Below, piece by piece: positions 36,565 to 45,226 of a stretch of DNA of 64,000 nt. The stretch is from CAWUEX02 sp963921305. Its GTDB lineage: Bacteria; Pseudomonadota; Alphaproteobacteria; Rhodospirillales; Rhodospirillaceae. A program made the position numbers and the translations under genes. The notes beneath the pieces were generated by a model. The model saw only the letters and a list, made by a program, of their open reading frames with translations, was not told the origin of the DNA and searched no databases. The stretch spans positions 1 to 64,000 of the forward strand of contig CAWUEX030000002.1 of the NCBI GenBank assembly GCA_963921305.4, given 5' to 3'. The stretch's first letter is position 1, and each line of letters starts with the position of its first letter.

Positions 36565-37269
36565 TTAGTTGCTTGTATCAGCCTGTTTGGAATCCGGCCC
36601 GCTGTCAAATAGCCAAGCAAGAACGAGCATCGCGCACACCGCACCGGCGCATTGGGCGACAATAAATGCCGGTGCGTGGAGTAGCTCAATCCCTGAAAAT
36701 GTGTCGGTCAGAGTGCGGGCGATGGTGACAGCGGGGTTGGCAAAGGACGTCGACGCGGTAAACCAGTATCCGGCGGTGATGAACAGACCGACGGCATAGG
36801 GCAAGGCCTCGGGCCGCCAGCGCAGACACCCAAGGATGCTCGCCAGCAATCCGAACGTGGCGACGAATTCGGAGAGCCATTGGGCGCCGCCGGTGCGCAC
36901 CTTTACCGAGGTTTGCATCAACGGCAGATCGAACATGGCATGGGCAAGGAGAACGCCTGCCACACCTGCGGCGATCTGGATGGTCACGTAAGCGGCGGCA
37001 TCTCGCGGGCCGATCATGCGCTTGAGCGCGAACACAAGGGTCACGGCGGGATTGAAATGAGCGCCGGACACAGAGCCGAAGATCAGAATCAGCACGACCA
37101 GAACACTGCCGGTGGCAATGGCGTTGGCCAGGAGCGCGAGGCCGTCGTTACCGCCGGAAAGTGCGTCTCCCATAATGCCGGAGCCGACGACCGTGGCGAG
37201 GAGAAAGCCTGTCCCGAGAGCTTCAGCAGCCAAGCGCTTGGTCAGGGGAAAGGCGGGAATGTCGGACAC
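36565..37269 (-). CDS. aqpS: MIP-family channel, AqpS-like
   Basis: A 234-residue aquaglyceroporin with six helices and two NPA loops (HFNPAVT and FANPAVTIAR). Position directly after an arsenate reductase gene matches the AqpS arrangement of rhizobia, where the channel lets arsenite made by the reductase leave the cell. There is no arsH, and no arsR within this locus. Confidence 0.88.
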   Translation of the reverse strand: MSDIPAFPLTKRLAAEALGTGFLLATVVGSGIMGDALSGGNDGLALLANAIATGSVLVVLILIFGSVSGAHFNPAVTLVFALKRMIGPRDAAAYVTIQIAAGVAGVLLAHAMFDLPLMQTSVKVRTGGAQWLSEFVATFGLLASILGCLRWRPEALPYAVGLFITAGYWFTASTSFANPAVTIARTLTDTFSGIELLHAPAFIVAQCAGAVCAMLVLAWLFDSGPDSKQADTSN

Positions 37270-37281
37270 GAGACGAATACG

Positions 37282-37779
37282 TTAAATGCTGCCGATGCCG
37301 TCCAGGCGCTGCTGCAGCGAGAGACGGTCGAGGCGATCCATGGGCAGGCTAACAAATACACTGATGCGGTTGCTAAGCTGGCGGAAAGCCTCAAAGAAAG
37401 CGTGCCTCTTGGCGTCATCGCTGCCCTCCACCGCGGCGGGATCAGGCACACCCCAATGAGCCGTCATCGGCTGACCTGGCCAGACCGGGCAGACCTCACC
37501 GGCCGCGTTATCACAGACCGTAAAGACGAAATCGAGCGGTGGCGCACCTTCTGCTGCGAACTCATCCCAGTTCTTGGACCGTAGTCCTTGTGTCGAGAAA
37601 TTTTGCCGTTCGAGCAGTTCGAGCGCCCAGGGATTGACCTGCCCGACCGGTTGCGAACCTGCGCTGTAGGCCATGAATCGCCCCTGCCCTTCGCGGTTCA
37701 GCGCACATTCCGCGAGAATGCTGCGGGCCGAGTTGCCGGTGCACAGAAAAAGGACGTTGTAGGGCCGATCGGGCGACAT
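37282..37779 (-). CDS. arsC: arsenate reductase, low-molecular-weight phosphatase type
   Basis: A 165-residue protein with the P-loop LFLCTGNSARSILAE and a later Cys pair (FVFTVCDNAAGEVCPVWPG) used in the thiol relay of thioredoxin-coupled arsenate reductases. It reduces arsenate to arsenite. The aqpS gene begins 12 bases after its stop. Divergent from the photolyase gene by 162 bp; no regulator gene lies between them. Confidence 0.9.
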   Translation of the reverse strand: MSPDRPYNVLFLCTGNSARSILAECALNREGQGRFMAYSAGSQPVGQVNPWALELLERQNFSTQGLRSKNWDEFAAEGAPPLDFVFTVCDNAAGEVCPVWPGQPMTAHWGVPDPAAVEGSDDAKRHAFFEAFRQLSNRISVFVSLPMDRLDRLSLQQRLDGIGSI

Positions 37780-37941
37780 GGACGCTCTTGGCAGTGGGCG
37801 GGGTACACGCGGTGTGGAGATGTAGCAGGTTAGTCTTGGTACACTTGGAGCGCGAAGAACAAGAGAATATTTCGTGACATTTAAGGGGTTGGCCTAAGCC
37901 GTGGGCAAATCCGCACGAGACTCCAGGCCGTAAAGAATTCA

Positions 37942-39372
37942 ATGACGTCTTCCCCAATCATCGTTTGGTTTCGCCTCGACCTGCGCGTTGCCGACAATCC
38001 GGCCCTAAATGCTGCGGCGGATGCGGCCCAGCCGGTCATTCCCCTCTACATCTTGGATGAAGAGACAGATGGGATACGTGCCATCGGTGGGGCATCGCGA
38101 TGGTGGCTGCATCATTCATTGGCACGTCTTGGACGGTCGCTAGAGGGCCTCGGGTCACCAGTGGTGCTTCGCAAGGGACCAGCTAAAGACATCCTCAAGA
38201 CCATCGTCGAAGAAACCGGCGCGGCGAAGGTGGCTTGGAACCGGCGCTACGAACCGGGAGAAATCGCGCGCGATACGAAAATTAAAGAGACTCTTCAAAA
38301 TGACGGCGTTGAGGTTGAAAGTTTCAATGGCTCACTGCTGAACGAGCCATGGCACATCAAAACCAAGCAAGGTAAGCCGTACCGCGTCTTCACCCCGTTT
38401 TACAAAGCGGTGATGGAAAAAGGCGGCATCCATTCCCCGCTGCCCGCGCCGAAATCTCTCACCGCACCGGATAACGCTCCAAAAAGCGACGACCTCGAAG
38501 ATTGGAACTTGCTGCCAACGAAACCCGATTGGGCGGGTGGATTGCGGAATATGTGGCAACCCGGCGAGGCCGGGGCGATGGAACGGCTGGAGGATTTTTT
38601 GGATGGCCCCGTTGGCAGCTACAAATCTGACCGGGACATACCGGGTAAGGACGGGACGTCGCGGTTGTCGCCATACCTGCACTTCGGAGAAATCAGCCCG
38701 CGGCAAGTCTGGAATCGGACCGTCGCGGTGGAACAGTCCGCCGGCACCGAGACCTTCCTGAAAGAGATTATCTGGCGGGAGTTTGGCTATGTGCTGCTGT
38801 ATGACAATCCGCAGATGCCGGAAGAACCGCTTCAGGAAAAGTTCAAATCGTTTCCGTGGAAAGATAACGTAGATCATCTGAAAGCCTGGCAGAAGGGCCG
38901 GACCGGCTACCCCATTGTCGACGCCGGCATGCGCGAGTTGTGGCACACCGGAACCATGCACAACCGTGTGCGCATGATCGTCGCGTCCTTTTTGGTGAAA
39001 CACTTGCTGATCCACTGGCGCGACGGCGAAGCGTGGTTTTGGGACACGCTGGTGGACGCCGATCTGGCCAGCAATACGGCAAACTGGCAGTGGGTGGCAG
39101 GATGTGGCGCCGATGCAGCGCCTTACTTCCGCATCTTCAACCCGATGACCCAGGGCGAGAAATTCGATCCCGACGGCACATATGTGCGCCAGTGGGTTCC
39201 AGAATTACGGGACCTGCCGGATGAGGTGCTACACGAGCCTTGGACAGCGAATGACGAGGTGCTGGACGAGTCCGGTGTGACCCTCGGCAAAACCTATCCC
39301 AGGCCCATCGTCGATCACAAAACGGCGCGGCAGCGCGCGCTGGACGCACTCGCCACCCTCAAAGACGAATAA
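37942..39372 (+). CDS. phrB: deoxyribodipyrimidine photolyase
   Basis: A 476-residue class I cryptochrome/photolyase protein. The N-terminal antenna domain (IVWFRLDLRVADNPAL) and the FAD-binding domain (RLSPYLHFGEISPRQVW, GYPIVDAGMRELWHTGTMHNRVRMIVASFL, ANWQWVAGCGADAAPYFRIFNP) are complete. It repairs cyclobutane dimers with light. The SD is weak. It ends nine bases from the stop of the convergent coiled-coil gene. Confidence 0.94.
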   Translation: MTSSPIIVWFRLDLRVADNPALNAAADAAQPVIPLYILDEETDGIRAIGGASRWWLHHSLARLGRSLEGLGSPVVLRKGPAKDILKTIVEETGAAKVAWNRRYEPGEIARDTKIKETLQNDGVEVESFNGSLLNEPWHIKTKQGKPYRVFTPFYKAVMEKGGIHSPLPAPKSLTAPDNAPKSDDLEDWNLLPTKPDWAGGLRNMWQPGEAGAMERLEDFLDGPVGSYKSDRDIPGKDGTSRLSPYLHFGEISPRQVWNRTVAVEQSAGTETFLKEIIWREFGYVLLYDNPQMPEEPLQEKFKSFPWKDNVDHLKAWQKGRTGYPIVDAGMRELWHTGTMHNRVRMIVASFLVKHLLIHWRDGEAWFWDTLVDADLASNTANWQWVAGCGADAAPYFRIFNPMTQGEKFDPDGTYVRQWVPELRDLPDEVLHEPWTANDEVLDESGVTLGKTYPRPIVDHKTARQRALDALATLKDE

Positions 39373-39381
39373 CCAGACTGT

Positions 39382-42300
39382 CTAGTCTTTAGACTGTTCC
39401 GCCGCGGCGGCGCCTTCCAGCGATTTGGACAAGAGCATGTAAAGCTTGCCCATGTCAGACGTTGAGAAGGTGGTGGTGAGCACCTCCGCGCGGTCCGTTG
39501 CGCGGGCGTGCTTGATCATCGCCGAGTACTCTTTGAGATAGCGCATGACGAAGCCGCGGAACTTATCATCGGACTCATACTTCTTCTGAATAGCGGCCAT
39601 TTTCTGGCGGCTGAGCGTCTTGGTGATATGACGCAGGAACACCGCCTGGTCACCTTTGTGGTAGCGCTTCCACAATTCTTCTTCCACGGACGGCTGGAAG
39701 ATGCGGGCGATATCGACCGAGAGCGAGTGCAGTTGTTCAATCACATAACCCGTGTTCTCAAGGAACTTCGCGGTTTGCGCCTTCTCGTGCGACTCATCAA
39801 GCTGCTTGGCACTGGCCGAAGCCTTACCGGCTGATTCAAGCAGGTCGTCGACCTGGCGCTTGAAGGTATAGCCGGCTTTCGCCGTCTGATCGGTGATCTC
39901 ATTGCTGGCATCGACCAGGCTCTCGGCGTGCTTACGCAGCGTCTTGAGCACCACTTCCACGCGCGCGACCGCTTCGTCGGCGGATTTGCCGAGATTCTGC
40001 AGTTGCTGGCGGAACCCTTCGCCGGTCTGACGCACGCCTCCGGCGATGCGCTCTGACGTGTGTCCGAATTCATCCAACGACGTGCGCATTTGCTCGCTGG
40101 CGACCCCCACCTGTGCCGCGCCGCGATTGGTCGCGTCCTCGAAATCGAGCATGATTTTCTGCAGGCTGTCGCGGAAGGCGGTAACCCGCGCTTGGGCATC
40201 GTCGGCCGTGGCGTTGATGTCGTCCGAACGCTGGCGCAGGCCGTCGCCAACTGCCCCCATGCGTTCGCTCGCCTGATCAGCAGCTTTATCGAAGGTTGTC
40301 GCATGGTCCTGGAACATGGCGGCCGCCTGCTCCATCTTCATGCCGGCGGACGATGCCGCGGTTTGCAGTGAGTCCTTGGATTGATCGAGCGCATCCAACG
40401 ATTTCTTGAGCGCATCCGTGACTTCGCTTGTGGCAGAGGACAGCGCGTCGATCTCGCCACTGATTTCACGGCAAGCGGAACGGGTCTTCTCAACCGACTG
40501 ATCGGCGGCATCGATGGCTTTTTCCGCCGTGTCCTCAAGACCTTGGCGAATGGCTTCAAGCTCTTTGGTGATGCGCGCACTGGCCTGCATCAGCTCGGAC
40601 GCGTTTTGACTCAACACATCAGACATGTTGCGGACGTGGGACAACACTTGCTCTGACGTGGCGCCCATCTGCCGCGCCTGCTGTGCCATTGACGTCTCGC
40701 TGAGTTTGACGTGAGTGGACAATGTTGTTGCCGCGGTTTCCAGCTCGTCGTTCTGGCGGCGCAACGTTTCGCGGATGCTTTCCGCCTGGGCCGCCGCCCG
40801 TTCGGCGCTGGAGGACAACTGGTCCGCATGCTCGCGCACGCGCACGCCAACAGAATCGATTTTCTGGATCACCGTGTCAGAGGCGGTGCCCATGGCCTCA
40901 GCCCGCTCAATGGCGATCTCCGACGCCCGGTCCAGATCCGACGTCGCGGACTTAAAGCGCTCGGTAACGACCTTGCTCTTGTTCTCAAAATCTTCTGCCG
41001 ACCGGCCCAAACGCGATTCAACCGTGGTTGCGGCGCCATCGACGGCTTCGGCCTGCTGTTTGATCATGCTCTCGACAGCGCGCAGCCGCGAGACCGCATC
41101 GTCGGATGCAGACGACAATTCTTTGGTTTGAATGGATAGCGCTTCTTCGACGATCTTAACGCGGGACAGCACCCGTTCCATGACTTGGTCAAGTCCAGCG
41201 GTTTGCTGACCGAGACGGGTATTGACCTTGGTCGTCAGGTCATCAATCCGGTCGCCGGCAGAGGTCAGCTCGGCCCGTTGCTTGGCGAACAGTTCGTCAA
41301 GCGCACCAGCCTGAGATTTAAACGCGTCAACGATGGTGCCAACAGTACCTTCGACCCGCTTGGCAACTTGTTCAACTTCCTCGATGTGCTTGGCCACGGC
41401 TTTGGCCATGTCTTCGGCATTGCCCTTGGTCAAGGCGTTAGACCGTTCGAGAGTTTCTTCCTGCTGAGCCACCTGCTGGGCAATGGCTGCAGACAAGCCC
41501 TTGGCCCGCTCAGTCGCGGTGTTGAGGCTGGCGACCTGGGACTCCAGAGCCTGACTCATGGTGTTCACTTGAGCCGTCGTCTTTTGTGACGCCGTGCCAA
41601 TGAATTCATGCTGGCGGCGGAGCGCATCTTCGATCTTGTGATTAACACCGGCGGCGCCGTCGATGGCAGCCTTGAGTTTGTCGACTTGCTCGGTCACTGC
41701 GGCGGCAGAATTGGTCGCGCCGGTTTCAAGCTGGCCGGTTACGGTCGATAACTTGTCTGTGCTGCGCACCAGCCGAGCTTGCAGGTCCGTCAGGCGTTCG
41801 GAAACGGACTCGCTAGCAGCGGTCAGGGCATCGACTTGGCGCTGCAAGGACTCCGTCACCGCCTCGACATTTCCAGCTGCATCATCTGCGGGATACGTCA
41901 GCCGGGCGAGATGTTCACGTAGCGCTCTGCCCTCTTGGGAAAACTGCCGGCCGCGATCGATAAACGCGATCAACAACCAGAGGAACGCGATCGGCATCAA
42001 ACCCACGGCGAACAGCCCGCCGAACTCCGGCGGCAACAGCAAGAAGAGTTCGTTCCAGCCCAAGGTGCGGGTGACATAAAAAGAAAAGATGCCAAGCCAC
42101 ACAAGACTGAGGGCGATCCCAACTGCGATCGGTTTGTTGGCCGTCGCCCAGGATAACGGCTGGACAGGTGCGAGCGAGGTCTGGGCCGATGCGCCAGGTG
42201 CTTGAACCGCCGCCGAGGACGTGCCGGACGTTTTGGCAGTGAAGGGCGATCCGCCCTTATCCCAAAAGCGGGTCAGGTTGAGCCGCGACGAAGATTTCGC

Positions 42301-42399
42301 GGCCGCGGCGGTGTGTTGTCCATCCTTGGACGCGCCATTTGGGCGCGAACCGGAAGCGGCGCGGGCGGTCTCCGCGCCTGATTGTGCGTCATCGGCCAT
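39382..42399 (-). CDS. large membrane-anchored coiled-coil protein
   Basis: A 1005-residue protein starting at the ATG at 42399. A Ser/Ala-rich cytosolic head of about 85 residues is followed by two close membrane helices (PIAVGIALSLVWLGIFSFYV and a second about 30 residues on). Then comes one very long coiled coil of about 750 residues with many Ala/Glu/Gln/Ser heptads (TATERAKGLSAAIAQQVAQ-like units), and a short globular C-terminus (IARIFQPSVEEELWKRYHKG). Topology resembles bipartite polarity factors such as TipN, but similarity to any named family is not claimed. Function unknown. Confidence 0.82.
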   Translation of the reverse strand: MADDAQSGAETARAASGSRPNGASKDGQHTAAAAKSSSRLNLTRFWDKGGSPFTAKTSGTSSAAVQAPGASAQTSLAPVQPLSWATANKPIAVGIALSLVWLGIFSFYVTRTLGWNELFLLLPPEFGGLFAVGLMPIAFLWLLIAFIDRGRQFSQEGRALREHLARLTYPADDAAGNVEAVTESLQRQVDALTAASESVSERLTDLQARLVRSTDKLSTVTGQLETGATNSAAAVTEQVDKLKAAIDGAAGVNHKIEDALRRQHEFIGTASQKTTAQVNTMSQALESQVASLNTATERAKGLSAAIAQQVAQQEETLERSNALTKGNAEDMAKAVAKHIEEVEQVAKRVEGTVGTIVDAFKSQAGALDELFAKQRAELTSAGDRIDDLTTKVNTRLGQQTAGLDQVMERVLSRVKIVEEALSIQTKELSSASDDAVSRLRAVESMIKQQAEAVDGAATTVESRLGRSAEDFENKSKVVTERFKSATSDLDRASEIAIERAEAMGTASDTVIQKIDSVGVRVREHADQLSSSAERAAAQAESIRETLRRQNDELETAATTLSTHVKLSETSMAQQARQMGATSEQVLSHVRNMSDVLSQNASELMQASARITKELEAIRQGLEDTAEKAIDAADQSVEKTRSACREISGEIDALSSATSEVTDALKKSLDALDQSKDSLQTAASSAGMKMEQAAAMFQDHATTFDKAADQASERMGAVGDGLRQRSDDINATADDAQARVTAFRDSLQKIMLDFEDATNRGAAQVGVASEQMRTSLDEFGHTSERIAGGVRQTGEGFRQQLQNLGKSADEAVARVEVVLKTLRKHAESLVDASNEITDQTAKAGYTFKRQVDDLLESAGKASASAKQLDESHEKAQTAKFLENTGYVIEQLHSLSVDIARIFQPSVEEELWKRYHKGDQAVFLRHITKTLSRQKMAAIQKKYESDDKFRGFVMRYLKEYSAMIKHARATDRAEVLTTTFSTSDMGKLYMLLSKSLEGAAAAEQSKD

Positions 42400-42540
42400 G
42401 TGCGGCTCTTTTCTATATGTGCGAGTTTCCCCAACTCTCCGGCTGAGGTTATCCACAGATTATTAACAAAGTCTTCCATGGAGCCAGCAAAAAACGTGTC
42501 TTTTGAAGCATTTGATCACCAATCTAGGGCGACAATTGAA

Positions 42541-42578
42541 ATTAACAATAATTGTAGTAATTATATACTTGACAAAAG
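42541..42578. repeat. left copy of a 38-bp imperfect inverted repeat
   Basis: Positions 42541-42578 match the reverse complement of 44015-44052 at 32 of 38 positions, including an uninterrupted TATATACTTGA. The pair brackets the transposase, two small ORFs and the repressor's control region. They could be element ends or operator copies. I found no matching target-site duplication just outside. Confidence 0.6.
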
Positions 42579-42596
42579 TGAGGCCTGACCTAAAAT
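42569..42596 (+). promoter_or_regulatory. promoter of the transposase gene
   Basis: A perfect -35 box TTGACA (42569-42574), a 16-base spacer and a near-perfect -10 box TAAAAT (42591-42596) lie 25 bp before the start codon. The -35 box sits inside the left inverted repeat, so a protein bound there would block it. Confidence 0.7.
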
Positions 42597-42620
42597 GGCG
42601 GAAATACAAGGATTTCTGCC

Positions 42621-43541
42621 ATGGATATGTCGAACCCCATCTATCACGATAACAAGAAAGCTCGTGAGCATCTTGAAAGCCTCCGTTGGCCCGATGGCCC
42701 CTGGTGCCCCCATTGCGGCGACACGGAAAGTTGTGTCCGCGTAAAGGGCAAATCAGCCCGTCCCGGCCTGCACTATTGCAACTCATGCAAGGGCCAATTC
42801 ACGGTCACGGTCGGCACCCTGTTTGAGCGTTCTAAGGTTCCCCTGTCCAAGTGGCTCCTGGCCTTTCATTTGATGGCTGCCAGCAAGAAAGGTGTCTCGG
42901 CTCACCAGCTTCACCGCATGCTAGGCGTTACCTACAAGACGGCTTGGTTCATGGCTCACCGTATCCGTGAGGCCATGCGCGAGAAGGCAGACGAACCCCT
43001 GGGCGGCGCCAGCAAGACCGTAGAGGCCGATGAAACGTTCATCGGCGGCAAGGCGAAGGGCAAAGGCAAGAAAGGCGGCTATACTCACAAGGAAGCCGTT
43101 GTCTCACTGGTAGAGCGTGGCGGCAAAGTTCGTTCCGTCCATGTACCCAAGGTCAATGCCAGCACGTTGAAGCCTGTCCTATACACGCAGATCGACAGGG
43201 CGTCCCGTCTCAGCACAGACCAAGCGAAGCACTACAAAACGGCTGGCCAACAGTTTGCTAGCCATATCTCCGTGGACCATTCCATCAAGGAATACGTTCG
43301 CGGTGACGCGCACACCAATACGCTCGAAGGCTACTTCGCAATCCTCAAGCGTGGCATCGGCGGCGTGTACCAGCATGTGAGTGGAACACATCTCAAGCGT
43401 TACTTGGGTGAGTTCGATTTCCGCTACAACACGCGTCAGATGTCAGACTTTGAGCGCGCCGATCTCGCCCTGCAAGGTATCGAGGGCAAGCGCCTGACAT
43501 ATCGGCGGACTACTGGCGGGGCACGACCCTCGGCCCACTAG
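42621..43541 (+). mobile_element. IS1595-family (ISXO2-like) transposase
   Basis: A 306-residue transposase. The N-terminal zinc ribbon is CPHCGDTE...HYCNSCKGQFTVTVGT. The catalytic core follows with VEADETFIGGK (Asp), STDQAKHYK and the acidic NTLEGYFAILKRGIGGVYQH, as in the DDE/DDH ISXO2 group. SD AAGGA is eight bases before the ATG. The gene is intact. Terminal repeats of a normal IS were not proven; only the 38-bp inverted repeats at 42541 and 44015 bracket it. Confidence 0.88.
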
Positions 43542-43584
43542 GCCGAAAAGCGCCAAGACTCAGGATTGGGAATATTGGTACGAT

Positions 43585-43609
43585 CTCTCCCGTAAGTAGA
43601 ACGGGAGGG
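43585..43609 (+). promoter_or_regulatory. hairpin that buries a Shine-Dalgarno sequence
   Basis: CTCTCCCG (43585-43592) pairs with CGGGAGGG (43602-43609) over an 9-base loop, with one G-T pair. The right arm is the SD of the 54-residue ORF starting at 43614. Folding would hide the ribosome site, so translation may depend on refolding or a bound factor. Confidence 0.55.
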
Positions 43610-43613
43610 ATTC

Positions 43614-43778
43614 ATGGCTGACTCATCCAAAAATGACGGTCGCAAGGTACTCGCGGTTACTCAAGGCGGCCCAATAAGACACGGAGAGGCGGTCAGGTTT
43701 GACTTAAAGTTTGAGGATGGTCCAACAGAACAATTCAACTCTGACTACCCGCATTTTCAACAAATCGTTTCGCAATGA
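43614..43778 (+). CDS. 54-residue hypothetical protein
   Basis: A short ORF opening with ATG after the strong SD GGGAGGG and ending with TGA at 43776-43778. The product begins MADSSKNDGRKVLAVTQGG, is mostly polar and has the beta-rich centre EAVRFDLKFEDGPTEQFN. I do not recognise it. Its SD is buried in the hairpin just upstream. It overlaps the minus-strand 62-residue ORF by 22 bases at its end. Confidence 0.6.
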   Translation: MADSSKNDGRKVLAVTQGGPIRHGEAVRFDLKFEDGPTEQFNSDYPHFQQIVSQ

Positions 43779-43945
43779 GATGCTGAGGCGCGCAAACACG
43801 CCTCAATCAGATCCCGAACCACCAACTGATCTGATCCGTCGCTTTCTTGATAAAGTAGACCAGAATCCCACAGAACCTGGGTTCCAGCCTGAATCATCTC
43901 AGGAGTGACCTCGATATTGCATTCCTGAGAGGGTTCTTGGCACAT
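43757..43945 (-). CDS. 62-residue small conserved-type protein
   Basis: A minus-strand ORF of 62 residues with VTPEMIQAGTQVLWDSGLL and DQLVVRDLIEACLRA, a pattern I recognise from small alphaproteobacterial ORFs of unknown function. The sequence TATAAT (43953-43958, minus strand) lies only seven bases before the ATG and no SD is visible. It may be leaderless or translated poorly. Convergent with the 54-residue ORF. Confidence 0.6.
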   Translation of the reverse strand: MCQEPSQECNIEVTPEMIQAGTQVLWDSGLLYQESDGSDQLVVRDLIEACLRASASHCETIC

Positions 43946-44014
43946 TTACGCATTATAACAAATTTACTTAATTAAAGCACCGGCCTGTCATCCGCAGTAT
44001 TCTGCCGAATCATA

Positions 44015-44071
44015 TTTTTTTCAAGTATATAGTTACCATAATTGTTGTTAATACGACCGCAACTTGATAAT
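44015..44071 (+). promoter_or_regulatory. right inverted repeat and candidate promoter/operator of the repressor
   Basis: The right copy of the 38-bp inverted repeat (44015-44052) overlaps a weak -35 (TTGTTG, 44042-44047), an 18-base spacer and -10 GATAAT (44066-44071), 37 bp before the repressor start. The motif TTGTTAA occurs here and in the left copy and at 44977-44983, which suggests three binding sites for the repressor. This is inference. Confidence 0.45.
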
Positions 44072-44108
44072 TTATGGGTCCATTTCAAGGACTCAGGGAA
44101 CTAAAGCC

Positions 44109-44855
44109 ATGACCCTCGGTGCCCGCGTCCGGCAGTGCCGCCTAGCTCTCAACTGGAGCCAGGCAGAACTCGCCCGGAGAATAGGCGTGAAACAGCAGTC
44201 CATCGACCAACTCGAATCGGGCAAGGTCAGCCGGCCCCGATATATCGTGGAACTGTCAGAGGCTTTGAACGTGCCGTTGGATTGGCTACGGCACGGCAAG
44301 GGTCAGGTCCACCTGTCCAAACCGACCGCGGGCCGGGTCGATGCCCCACCCGCATGGGCGTTCGAGCCCGAAGTGGGACGGGTGACCGATACATCGGACG
44401 ACACTCTGACGTTTGAACTGAGCGGCGATGCTTACGCGTTGGTGCCGGTTTACGATGCCCGGGCTTCGGCAGGCCCCGGGGCGCTGAATGCTGACACGCC
44501 GCAACCCTTGTATCACAACGTGTTCCGGCGGGACTGGCTGAAATCCGTAACGGCGTCCGGACCGGAAGACCTAGCGGTTATGCGGGTAGCCGGTGACTCA
44601 ATGTGGGACACCCTCCAGGATGGCGACTATATTCTGGTCGACCGCGCGGTGCGGCAATGCACCCGGGATGGACTCTACGTCATCCGCTATCGCGATGACG
44701 ACGAGGTGATGGTCAAGCGCCTGATCCGCGAACCCAGTTCCAAGCTGCTAATCGTAAAAAGCGATAATACGAATTATCCGTCCCAAACGAGCCGGCAGGA
44801 CGGCGATTTGGAGGTTCAGGGCAGGGTAATTTGGCTGAGTCGCAGTATCGGCTGA
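44109..44855 (+). CDS. XRE-family repressor with S24 (LexA/CI-like) peptidase domain
   Basis: A 248-residue phage-type repressor. Residues about 1-60 form a HTH (SQAELARRIGVKQQSIDQLESG). The linker has the cleavage-type site ARASAGPG (Ala121-Gly122), and the S24 domain has Ser164 in GDSMWD and Lys203 in MVKRL. It probably cleaves itself after DNA damage as LexA and CI do. The ATG at 44109 has AGGGA about ten bases upstream. An upstream TTG at 44064 is rejected. No phage structural gene is near, so it may control the nearby small ORFs and transposase. Confidence 0.85.
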   Translation: MTLGARVRQCRLALNWSQAELARRIGVKQQSIDQLESGKVSRPRYIVELSEALNVPLDWLRHGKGQVHLSKPTAGRVDAPPAWAFEPEVGRVTDTSDDTLTFELSGDAYALVPVYDARASAGPGALNADTPQPLYHNVFRRDWLKSVTASGPEDLAVMRVAGDSMWDTLQDGDYILVDRAVRQCTRDGLYVIRYRDDDEVMVKRLIREPSSKLLIVKSDNTNYPSQTSRQDGDLEVQGRVIWLSRSIG

Positions 44856-44966
44856 CCCAAAGGCAGAGCTGCTCCTAGATTCGAGTTCCGGGCCCCTATC
44901 CGGTACAGGTTTCGCGGGAAATCCCACTAAATTTCTGAAAATCGTTTTCTTTAACAAATAAAGTTG

Positions 44967-44997
44967 TATACTTTCCTTGTTAAATCAACAAGGAAAG
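44967..44997 (+). promoter_or_regulatory. -10 box and hairpin that buries a Shine-Dalgarno sequence
   Basis: TATACT (44967-44972) is a good -10 box. From 44971 CTTTCCTTGTT pairs perfectly with AACAAGGAAAG (44987-44997; 11 bp, 5-base loop). The right arm contains the AAGGA SD of the 74-residue ORF starting at 45002. The palindrome may also be an operator, since the motif TTGTTAA lies in it. Confidence 0.6.
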
Positions 44998-45001
44998 ACG
45001 C

Positions 45002-45226
45002 ATGGCCTTTGACCCTTCCGACCTAACCGTCCTGGCGTACGCGGACGGATACACCTTATGGCATTACCTTACCGACGACCCCTCGGCTGAAACCACGAAG
45101 CCAGGATATTTCGAGTCCGCGCGGGAGGTGTTTCGGAACAATGACCGCATCGAGGTCTTCGCCAGTGACGAAACTTATGACGCTGTGGTCACAACAGTGG
45201 GGCGGATCCGGCTGCGGCGTTCATAG
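45002..45226 (+). CDS. 74-residue small protein, phage-associated type
   Basis: A 74-residue protein. It opens MAFDPSDLTVLAYADGYTLW, which I recognise as the N-terminal end of small phage-region proteins in alphaproteobacteria, where it normally continues into a longer chain. Here the chain ends after a short IRLRRS tail, so it may be a shortened relic or a genuine short form. The SD is buried in the upstream hairpin. Its stop overlaps the next ORF by one base (TAGTG). Confidence 0.65.
   Translation: MAFDPSDLTVLAYADGYTLWHYLTDDPSAETTKPGYFESAREVFRNNDRIEVFASDETYDAVVTTVGRIRLRRS

Noticed and set aside
43711..43908. 65-residue plus-strand ORF after the transposase
   Set aside because: It overlaps two better-supported small ORFs and has no SD or recognisable pattern.
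42533..44060. Target-site duplication around the inverted repeats
   Set aside because: The eight bases outside the two arms do not match, so a recent transposition of this unit is not supported.
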